Of a stretch of DNA of 64,000 nt, positions 44,290 to 51,336 are shown in pieces. Both the position numbers and the translations under genes were made by a program. Each line of letters begins with the position of its first letter. The stretch's first letter is position 1. Source of the stretch: Desulfobacteraceae bacterium (GTDB lineage Bacteria; Desulfobacterota; Desulfobacteria; Desulfobacterales; SKZT01); NCBI GenBank assembly GCA_011389745.1, contig JAABTQ010000002.1, positions 62,001-126,000 of the forward strand, written 5' to 3'. The notes below the pieces were generated by a model. It did not search any database. It was not told where the DNA came from and was given only the letters and a program-made list of their open reading frames with translations.

Positions 44290-44392
44290 GAGATTCTTCG
44301 GTCGCTGTGGTTTAATCCACACATGTGAAAATATTTTCATCTCAGCCATTAAGGTGCTGCGAGTCGCTCCCTCAGAATGACAAATACAAAAT
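44290..44392. repeat. Family A dispersed repeat
   Basis: It begins GAGATTCTTCGGTCGCTG and ends GCGAGTCGCTCCCTCAGAA TGACA. The two ends are imperfect inverted copies (GATTCTTCGGTCGC / GCGAGTCGCTCCCTCAGAATG). Other copies: 4443, 18590, 58449, 58589. In the remaining gap (44393-44718) a 48-codon open stretch (44527-44673) could not be assigned. Confidence 0.65.
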
Positions 44393-44718
44393 GACCACTT
44401 AACCTTGAAAACCAATTTCAAAACATTCTTAAATTGATGATCATACTCAAGAGCCTGATTTCAATGCATGTAGAAAATTTTTTATTTTTTTTGATTCGAT
44501 ACTAAAATCGGAACAGGATTCAGTTGAATTATGGCGTCAGAGCTGGTAACCAACTTTCAGGAATTGCTCCCCTCATGGAGCAATCCGGTTATGCCCGGTT
44601 TATCGGAAGCCCGGGATTATGGGATTACCAGGGTTTGGCGGAAGGGTTCCATCGAGTGATTATCGATTATTGACGAAAATATTTACCGAAAGCCTTGCCA
44701 AAATCATTTTCCGGAAAA

Positions 44719-45318
44719 CTATAAACAATCCCTGCAAATCATTTTATTGTTCACGAGTTCCAGCTTGGATGGCATGGTAGGCTCACCACAGACTTGGCAC
44801 GGTTCTGAAGGCTCCATTCGGGCCTTTGGCGGAAGATCTACCGTTGTAGTTTCCATAGTGAAAAGATTTTCCATAGATTTCTTTAGGATATCTTCAGTTC
44901 TTTGTTGATGAAGTTGTGCAAATTCTTCCCGGTCCTTATCCGTGGCTTTATTATCCCTGACTTTTTCAATCAGTTGACGGTATCTTTCATCAGGTTCCAA
45001 GACTCCCGGCTTCATGGAAAGGCGAAGGCCTTTTCCGGTGTTTCTGGAAAAGAATGTAAAAACCATTTTTCCATGATTTTTATATATGAAATTGCCTTTG
45101 CCGAATGTACATCCTGTAAGCACCTGGATTGCATCCACGCAGCAGGCGTCATTTTCGACGATGGCAACAATTTCCTCGTCAACAGACCGGTTTTCCTCAA
45201 GCCACGCAAGGGCGGCTTTTGACGCCTGATAGCCAATGGCAAGACCAGGACAAACATGGCCGTGAAATTGCTCACATCTTTTAAAATCTTCGCTTGCCAT
45301 AATTTTTTCCGCAAGCAT
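44719..45318 (-). CDS. FmdE family protein
   Basis: A 199-residue protein of the FmdE family: CEQFHGHVCPGLAIGYQAS, then VENDACCVDAIQVLTGCTFGKGN, and a C-terminal zinc ribbon CQVCGEP...MICRDC. FmdE genes accompany tungsten/molybdenum formylmethanofuran dehydrogenase in methanogens and are widespread in sulfate reducers, probably in metal or molybdopterin handling. Ribosome binding site AAGGAGG. The fmdB-like gene lies just upstream. Confidence 0.88.
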   Translation of the reverse strand: MLAEKIMASEDFKRCEQFHGHVCPGLAIGYQASKAALAWLEENRSVDEEIVAIVENDACCVDAIQVLTGCTFGKGNFIYKNHGKMVFTFFSRNTGKGLRLSMKPGVLEPDERYRQLIEKVRDNKATDKDREEFAQLHQQRTEDILKKSMENLFTMETTTVDLPPKARMEPSEPCQVCGEPTMPSKLELVNNKMICRDCL

Positions 45319-45355
45319 GATATTCCTCCTTATGGGAAAGCATGGTTAAATTCAG

Positions 45356-45538
45356 TTAACTTTTTTTGGATGCGTACCCGTCAGCATACCATCCTCCTCC
45401 CTTTAATTTAAATGTGCAAACAGAAATAATCTTGTGGGCTTTTTCATGGCATTCAGGGCATTCGATTTCATATGAATCGGTTCTTTCCAGTTTTTCCAAG
45501 ATATGTCCGTTGGGGCATTCATATTCGTAAAACGGCAT
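45356..45538 (-). CDS. FmdB-type putative regulatory zinc ribbon protein
   Basis: About 60 residues. MPFYEYECPNGHILEKL opens the FmdB/CxxC_CxxC_SSSS family, though the first knuckle has C-x2-G-H; the second is IECPECHEKAHKII. The end GGGWYADGY is typical. GGAAAGGAAAC precedes the ATG at 45538. It directly precedes the FmdE gene. Confidence 0.8.
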   Translation of the reverse strand: MPFYEYECPNGHILEKLERTDSYEIECPECHEKAHKIISVCTFKLKGGGWYADGYASKKS

Positions 45539-45696
45539 CAATGTTTCCTTTCCAATGTATCAGATTGAGTCGAAAAAGTTCGGATACTTGCTTTAAAATA
45601 AAATCGGTCAACCGGGTATACGGAAATATCCACCCGGACTTTTTAAGACTTTGTAAAAAGCGATTATAGTCCTGATTATTTTCATGTCAAGAAAAT

Positions 45697-46545
45697 TTAA
45701 GGTTTTCCCAAAGCGGCCTTCATTTTTTCCAATTCTTCAGAACCCATGGAAAAGCTGTGCTTTTCGTCGGGGAATTTTCTTTCCGTTACCTCGGTTTTAT
45801 ATTCCTCAATGGCTTTGGCGATTATATCGCTGATTTTGACATATTGTTTGACGAATTTTGGAGTAAAGCGATCAAACAGGCCTATTAGGTCATGGATGAC
45901 AAGGACTTGTCCATCGCATTGAACCCCGGCACCAATGCCGATGGTAGGAATAGAAATGGACTCTGTGATGACCTTTGCAATGGGTGAGGGGATGGCCTCA
46001 AGAACAATGGAAAAACATCCCGCGGTTTCCAATGCTTTGGCATCCTCGAAAAGTGCACGAGCTGCATCGGCACTTTTCCCCTGAACCTTGAATCCGCCCA
46101 AAGCCGATGCTGTCTGAGGTGTCAGGCCGATATGGCCCTGAACCGGAATACCCGCATTGACAACAGCTTCCACCACTGGAGCCATATTTTTGCCGCCTTC
46201 CAGCTTGATACAATCGGCGCGGCCCTCTTTTAACATACGGTTGGCATTGGACACCGCTTTTTTTATGGACACATTATAGGAACCAAAAGGCATGTCACCG
46301 ATAACCAGTGCGTTTTTCACCACTCTTGAAACGGCTTTGGTATGATGAATCATTTCATCCATGGTAACCGATACCGTATCCGGATATCCTAAGACCACCA
46401 TACCCAGAGAGTCTCCTACTAGAACAATGTCAATACCTCCCTGATCTATGAGCAACGCCAGAGGATAATCGTATGCGGTCAACATGGTGATGGGCATTCC
46501 ATCGTGTTTTCTGGCTTTGATATCGGGAACAGTGATTTTGGCCAT
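45697..46545 (-). CDS. panB: 3-methyl-2-oxobutanoate hydroxymethyltransferase
   Basis: About 282 residues from the ATG at 46545 with AAGGAG upstream. Ketopantoate synthase marks: ITMLTAYDYPLALLID, VLVGDSLGMVVLGY, GDMPFGSY, VQGHIGLTPQTASALGGFKVQGK and IGIGAGVQCDGQVLV. It adds a hydroxymethyl group from methylene-tetrahydrofolate in pantothenate synthesis. It follows panE by 29 bases, so the two form an operon. Confidence 0.93.
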   Translation of the reverse strand: MAKITVPDIKARKHDGMPITMLTAYDYPLALLIDQGGIDIVLVGDSLGMVVLGYPDTVSVTMDEMIHHTKAVSRVVKNALVIGDMPFGSYNVSIKKAVSNANRMLKEGRADCIKLEGGKNMAPVVEAVVNAGIPVQGHIGLTPQTASALGGFKVQGKSADAARALFEDAKALETAGCFSIVLEAIPSPIAKVITESISIPTIGIGAGVQCDGQVLVIHDLIGLFDRFTPKFVKQYVKISDIIAKAIEEYKTEVTERKFPDEKHSFSMGSEELEKMKAALGKP

Positions 46546-46574
46546 ACTTTTCTCCTTGATTTTTTTAAGGTCAT

Positions 46575-47501
46575 TCATATTCGATATTCAGCAGTGGCCT
46601 CCATGGCCCTGATAATGCGGTATAAAAAAAGATTTACCGGAGTCGATATTCCTAAAGCTTCTGCTTTATGGACAATTGCGCCATTGATCGCTCCGATTTC
46701 GGTGTGTGCGCCCTTCAGGATATCCTGAAGCATACTTGCCCGATTTGTTGCGGTGGCTTCACAAACCTTTTTCACCTGTGCGACAGGATCATCATATGGA
46801 AGCATCACCCCGAGTGCATCAGCAACAGCCACGGCTTCGGATACAGCTTCTTTCATGATATCGGCACATTCGGAAGTTTTTCCGATGACACCGTTGGGCA
46901 CACGGCAAATGGCTGTCAGGGCATTGATTCCTGCATTGATGACTAGCTTTCCCCATACCAGGCTATTTACATTATCCGCTAATGTCGTGTCTATTCCGGC
47001 GGCATTGAATGTGTGGACAATTTTTTGGATCAGTGTCTTTCTTGAGGGCATATTTGCAATATGGGTCGGACCCATTCCGGCATGCCGGATATGTCCCGGA
47101 CCCAAATAGGTACCTCCGTGTGAAGTAACACCTGCTACAGCATTTTCAGGCCCTAAAATATCCTGGATCGCCTCGAAATTTCCGATACCGTTTTGAAGCG
47201 TCAACGCGATTCCTTCAGGCAATAAAATAGCCCGTGCCGTATAAGCAGCATTTCGGGTATTGCAGGATTTGGTAAAAATAATTGCCAGGTCAAATCGATC
47301 CGATAACTCCTCAGGATGATTGGTAATCCTTAGATTAAAAGTACTAAAAGAATTATCCATGTTCTCCACAGTCAACCCGTTTTTTCGGATTGCCTGCACA
47401 TGATCATGGGAAATATCGATAAGTGATACCTCGGATACTTTTGACAACATGGAACCAAAAAGGGACCCCATGGCTCCCGCACCAATAATGGCGATCTTCA
47501 A
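46575..47501 (-). CDS. panE: 2-dehydropantoate 2-reductase
   Basis: A 308-residue NADPH-dependent reductase. The start is TTG with AGGAGG nine bases upstream, opening AIIGAGAMGSLFGSML. Further marks are FTKSCNTRNAA, LTLQNGIGN, VWGKLVINAGINALTAI (catalytic Lys) and a C-terminal ILKGAHTEIGAINGAIV. It converts ketopantoate to pantoate, the step after PanB. Confidence 0.9.
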   Translation of the reverse strand: MKIAIIGAGAMGSLFGSMLSKVSEVSLIDISHDHVQAIRKNGLTVENMDNSFSTFNLRITNHPEELSDRFDLAIIFTKSCNTRNAAYTARAILLPEGIALTLQNGIGNFEAIQDILGPENAVAGVTSHGGTYLGPGHIRHAGMGPTHIANMPSRKTLIQKIVHTFNAAGIDTTLADNVNSLVWGKLVINAGINALTAICRVPNGVIGKTSECADIMKEAVSEAVAVADALGVMLPYDDPVAQVKKVCEATATNRASMLQDILKGAHTEIGAINGAIVHKAEALGISTPVNLFLYRIIRAMEATAEYRI

Positions 47502-47639
47502 GGAAAATTCCTCCTGTTCATACGATTCGTATGATTTTTTGACGGAAATTTTTTATCCGGTAAATGAGATATATTTCATATTCCGAGTTTCTACAAAATC
47601 CAGCAAAGGGTCAAGGAATTTTTATGGGAACATGGTTCA

Positions 47640-48416
47640 TCATCCGGATTGTCTCCTGGATGCTTTGATAAAGGCACGAAAAATATCCTGATGTGCATTA
47701 TGCTGAGGAAGATATTCCGGATGCCACTGCACGCCGATTACAAATGGATGAGAGATAGATTCGACGGCTTGAATGACTCGATTGGATTCAATTGCTGCTG
47801 AACGAATATTTTTTCCCAGTTTGTTAATGGCCTGGTAATGAAGTGCATTGACCATCAATTGTCTGCGTTTTAAAATAATTGCCAGCTTGCTAGCCGGCTG
47901 TATAAATACTTGCTTTTTGGGAAAAACCGTTTGAAATTGTGGTGTTTCAGAATAAAAATCGCTCAAATCCTGAAATAATGACCCTCCCATAAATACATTG
48001 ATCAACTGTGCCCCGCGGCAAATACCCAGGATCGGCATATTTATTTCAAGGGCTTTTTTGATGAGATCATATTCCATATCATCGCGCAGGTAGTCTTCTT
48101 TGATGAAAATTACACTAAAGAGCTTTCGAAAAAAGTAAACCATCGGATAAAGCAGAATCCGGCCTGCGGTGTATAAAAAAGATTTTTTTTTCCTGATAAC
48201 CTCCCTTGCCAGCATGATTTTTTCCTGGCCATAGAGATTGGGGTTTACATCGGCACCCCCTCCGATGATCAATCCATTTAAGCAATTTGCGGAAACAGGT
48301 TTTAAGGGTGTTATCCTGATGGCTTTACCACCTGCTCTGAAAACCGCAATCCTGGTAAATAACCAAGCGGCATCTCCACCTTTGTCCGGTCCCGTGACTC
48401 CGATAACAGGTCTCAT
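47640..48416 (-). CDS. Class I glutamine amidotransferase-like hydrolase (gamma-Glu-GABA hydrolase family)
   Basis: 258 residues from the ATG at 48416, chosen because it overlaps the stop of the amidoligase gene as ATGA; an ATG 21 bases earlier is in frame. Catalytic cysteine ILGICRGAQLINV, His/Glu in GVQWHPEYLP. The PuuD-type family hydrolyses gamma-glutamyl bonds. Coupling to an amidoligase suggests the pair makes and breaks an amide bond on an unknown product, as noted for such pairs in comparative work on COOH-NH2 ligases. Confidence 0.82.
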   Translation of the reverse strand: MRPVIGVTGPDKGGDAAWLFTRIAVFRAGGKAIRITPLKPVSANCLNGLIIGGGADVNPNLYGQEKIMLAREVIRKKKSFLYTAGRILLYPMVYFFRKLFSVIFIKEDYLRDDMEYDLIKKALEINMPILGICRGAQLINVFMGGSLFQDLSDFYSETPQFQTVFPKKQVFIQPASKLAIILKRRQLMVNALHYQAINKLGKNIRSAAIESNRVIQAVESISHPFVIGVQWHPEYLPQHNAHQDIFRAFIKASRRQSG

Positions 48417-49429
48417 CGGCTTTGATTTTCCAGCCACCCAGGAACTTTTTCAATCCATTTAAACATTCTGATTCCCAGTGGAAAATCTACAATTTTCATA
48501 AAATCCCGGGCCATTTTTTGAATTTTTATGGGATCATTGGCCAGTTTTTCCACCTGGACCCATAAATTCCATTCACGAGCAACGCTCCATTTTGGGTCAT
48601 CTATCTGACTGTTGGGAAGGCGATAATGAAAAGTAGGCCTGGCCTTGATCAAATCCTTTTCCACATCATGTTGAAAAACCCGGTCACAATCGATAAAGCA
48701 AAAAAGAGGAAGCATGTCCAAAGGGCGGTTGCGCGTAGGATTGTACTTCAGGTAGTCATCAATAAGTTCGCTGATCGTTGGACGATAGGAGGGATTTAAA
48801 ACCTGACGAATGTAGTTGCCTGGAAATTCATTGATAAAGGGTGCAATCCTTCGGGTCATGTCGATTTCGGATATTTTGAAAATCCAATTGTAAAGCAGCA
48901 CAAATGCTCTCAGGTAATTGAGAATCATATCAACGCTCAGGGAAGGCACTTCCGGGTTTATCTGAAGACTGAACGCATATACGATCGAGGCTTTGGTACC
49001 CTTGGCATGCACTGATCGAAGTTTTTTATTGAGTGTTTCAACAATATCCAGCTCGGTAACAGGTATCGGTGGAAGCACGATTTCAAGAGGCACCAATGTT
49101 TCCGCCATTTTAAAAAGGACATTTTCAATATTTTTCCCGATATCAAACCTGTCTATATCGAAACCGAATTTTATCAGATAATCTTTATAGCGTTGGTCTT
49201 TTAATATAGCCGCATCCAGTTCCACTACGAAATCACCGTAGACTGTTTGGACAACCCGGTACAAAAAACGGCTTTCAGCAACAATTTTTCCTCCGAAAAG
49301 GTCGGCGACGATTTGGGCGGCTGTCTTGAGTTTGATACCTGAAAATTCGATCTCAAAACCGGCTTTTCGGGTATTGCCGTCGGCGTTTTCCAGAACAGGA
49401 GGAAGTTGAAATTCTTTTGATGTAATCAT
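48413..49429 (-). CDS. Putative amidoligase (Amidoligase_2-like)
   Basis: 338 residues from the ATG at 49429; an ATG at 49456 is in frame. Visible marks: KAGFEIEFSGI (Glu pair of the glutamine-synthetase-like fold), VVELDAAILKD, LQINPEVPSLSVDMILNYLRAF and APFINEFPGNYIR. These fit the COOH-NH2 ligase class found next to glutamine amidotransferases. The substrate is not known. Confidence 0.75.
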   Translation of the reverse strand: MITSKEFQLPPVLENADGNTRKAGFEIEFSGIKLKTAAQIVADLFGGKIVAESRFLYRVVQTVYGDFVVELDAAILKDQRYKDYLIKFGFDIDRFDIGKNIENVLFKMAETLVPLEIVLPPIPVTELDIVETLNKKLRSVHAKGTKASIVYAFSLQINPEVPSLSVDMILNYLRAFVLLYNWIFKISEIDMTRRIAPFINEFPGNYIRQVLNPSYRPTISELIDDYLKYNPTRNRPLDMLPLFCFIDCDRVFQHDVEKDLIKARPTFHYRLPNSQIDDPKWSVAREWNLWVQVEKLANDPIKIQKMARDFMKIVDFPLGIRMFKWIEKVPGWLENQSR

Positions 49430-49680
49430 GTTGTCAGATTTATAACAACTCCCCATCCATGAGGGTTTCTTCGGCTCCCTTTAATAAATTCGGCGAAATA
49501 GTCGTGAACAGATATGCTATCAGCGGCAGATAACCCTAAAAGGTTACACGAAATACTATTGGATACCCATATTAGTGGCACGGATAAAGCCACTATCAAG
49601 TGAAGGACTAAAATAAACCGAAATTTTCCCTGCTTTTTCCAAAAATTCAATCTTTGCTTTTCCGTATCTGAATGTTGCAT
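49426..49680 (-). pseudogene. N-terminal fragment of a class II glutamine amidotransferase
   Basis: The last 40 codons read CNLLGLSAADSISVHDY, then GSRRNPHGWGVVI, as in YafJ/EgtC-type Ntn amidotransferases (M-C-xLLGxSA...HPHGWG). In an active enzyme the cysteine must follow the initiator methionine, but here it follows ...SNSIS in an open frame with a hydrophobic segment, and the frame ends right after HGWG. It is therefore a truncated remnant. Its stop overlaps the amidoligase ATG. Confidence 0.55.
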
Positions 49681-49927
49681 AATAAAAATATGACAAATTT
49701 TAACTTTTGATGTCAAGGAAGATGTGCTGACGCATGATAAAAAATACTGGGTGTGTGTTTAGGTTTTTACCCAAATTTGACCTACTTACTGTCTTTGAAT
49801 CTTAAATCCCAGGATTTACGAGATGCATTCATGTGAATTGCAACGGATTGGTAAGTGAGGGGCGGTATCCGGAGGATTGAGTGGGTTTATCCAGTTCGTG
49901 CATGGGGAACGTCTTTTGTATCCGCGC

Positions 49928-50281
49928 TTAGGCGCATTGTTTCTGATTATCATCGAAAAAGACATTCTGATAAGGCTCCCCGCCTTTGTGATGACTGATC
50001 TGAATGGTCACTTTCAGATTCATGCGCTTGAGAAAATCAAGCAGTTTGTCAATGGTAAAACGGCTGAAGTGACCGTTTAACAGGTGTGAAATTTCGGCCT
50101 GTTTCACTCCAAGAACCTCGGCCAGCTCTTTCTGTTTTATATTCTTGTCCTTTAAGAGCTGTATGACATGGTAACCGATCATGGCCCGCGCCTGTAATTC
50201 TTCGGCATCTTCCACATCGAGGTCGGCAAAAACGTTGCCTGAGCTTCTTTCAAATTCAATGTCCATTTTCTCTTTTCTCAT
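49928..50281 (-). CDS. higA: HigA-type XRE antitoxin
   Basis: A 117-residue protein with a helix-turn-helix of the XRE type: QKELAEVLGVKQAEISHLLNG, and FTIDKLLDFLKRMNLKVTIQI, the pattern of HigA antitoxins that act with Gp49/HigB-like toxins. It overlaps the toxin gene by 26 bases. An operator palindrome precedes the operon. Confidence 0.82.
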   Translation of the reverse strand: MRKEKMDIEFERSSGNVFADLDVEDAEELQARAMIGYHVIQLLKDKNIKQKELAEVLGVKQAEISHLLNGHFSRFTIDKLLDFLKRMNLKVTIQISHHKGGEPYQNVFFDDNQKQCA

Positions 50282-50636
50282 CTTTGGCCAATTCCTGTGC
50301 TTCCTTATAACGTTTTTTGATTAAATCAACGTCCTTTTTCATAGTGGCAATGCCCCTCTTTGATTTTTTCTGAAAGGCATGCAATACGTAGATTTTTTCT
50401 CCTAACTGAACCGCCTGAACACAACGGTAAGCCTCCTTGTCGTATTTCAAGGCAATTATAATAATCCCAGGGCCCACTCCTTTAAATGTTTTTGCATCCT
50501 TCGGCATTGCGCCAAACTGGATAAGCTGAAGCTCGTCTCCGATCAGCTTTCTTACCTCTTCCGGAAACCCGAGAATATTTTTCCTTGAGTCTCCCATCCA
50601 TATAATAGGGCGCAATCTTTCCGGTTTTTCAATCAT
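50256..50636 (-). CDS. higB: HigB/Gp49-like toxin
   Basis: A 126-residue RelE-superfamily protein: IIWMGDSRKNILGFPEEVRK, FKGVGPGIIIIALKYDKEAYRC, EKIYVLHAFQKKSKRGIATMKKD. This is the Gp49/HigB type that blocks translation by mRNA cleavage. Toxin first, antitoxin second is the usual HigBA order. Confidence 0.85.
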   Translation of the reverse strand: MIEKPERLRPIIWMGDSRKNILGFPEEVRKLIGDELQLIQFGAMPKDAKTFKGVGPGIIIIALKYDKEAYRCVQAVQLGEKIYVLHAFQKKSKRGIATMKKDVDLIKKRYKEAQELAKDEKRENGH

Positions 50637-50652
50637 CCAATTTTCTCATACC

Positions 50653-50683
50653 ATAATATATAGGAACTTTCCTATATTATCAA
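50653..50683 (-). promoter_or_regulatory. higBA promoter with palindromic operator
   Basis: On the minus strand TTGATA (50683-50678), 17 bases, TATATT (50660-50655). The spacer and -10 are covered by the palindrome ATAATATAGGAA..TTCCTATATATTAT (50653-50680), a good site for autoregulation by HigA or the HigBA complex. Confidence 0.7.
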
Positions 50684-50699
50684 GTTGGTTTCGCCGATA

Positions 50700-51110
50700 T
50701 CAAATATTTACGCGGTCGGTCCAGGAAAAAGCCGACCTTCGTGGCAGTGGTAACTCAACGGATTCCAGGGACCTCCAGATTTCCTCCCAACCTCCGGAAA
50801 AATCGTGGCGGTTCAAAGTGTCCACCATCGTTCGTTCCAGGTTTGTGACACGAATGTTGAGTCCGTTGCGGTCTTCCGTTACGCCATATCGCCAAATCTC
50901 CTGGCTAAGTTGGCCCTGTGAAGCACATCAGTTTCCTTTGTCAACGCGAATCGGTGTGTCTCTATACGTCCTACACAGAACTGCATTCGATTTTCGGATA
51001 GCTTTTCCACTGAATAGTGTTCAAGATGCTTTACAAGACTGCTCACAGTACAGACACCTTGAGGTACCGCTGTCTTGAATTCGGCCTGGCCGGCGAAAAC
51101 CACTATTGAC
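50700..51110 (-). pseudogene. AbiEi-type antitoxin remnant, frameshifted
   Basis: The first minus-strand frame reads VVFAGQAEFKTAVPQGVCT and ends HRANLARRFGDMA at a stop near 50879. The match continues in another frame: YGVTEDRNGLNIRVTNLERTMV, DTLNRHDFSGGWEEIWRSLE. This is the C-terminal domain of AbiEi family antitoxins (RVTxxERTLVDxLxRPxxxGGWEEIWRSLE). The N-terminal winged helix is missing and no AbiEii partner is adjacent. 51111-51336 holds nothing recognisable. Confidence 0.65.
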
Positions 51111-51336
51111 TGGATTGCATTGTTCCGCCGGTCATTGCCAGATACTTAAAATTTGCCGCCCGGTAGCATGTCCCGTCATAATATTGCGGATCGACGAAGC
51201 TTAATCAAATCAATACCTTCCAGAAAAATAACAAATGATGGACAGTTTGCATAAAAGTTCTTGATCGAAAGGGTTGTTTTCATGCACACTGGCACTTTGA
51301 ATCTTAAAACCCAAAACAACTGCTTATATTGATAAT

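Noticed and set aside
44527-44673. 48-codon open stretch (NQLSGIAPLMEQSG...YARFIGSPGLWDYQG)
   Set aside because: It looks protein-like and may be a gene tail, but I could not match it to a family and it has no start or ribosome binding site.
49877-50080. Plus-strand frame across the HigA region
   Set aside because: It is the shadow of the antitoxin gene on the other strand.
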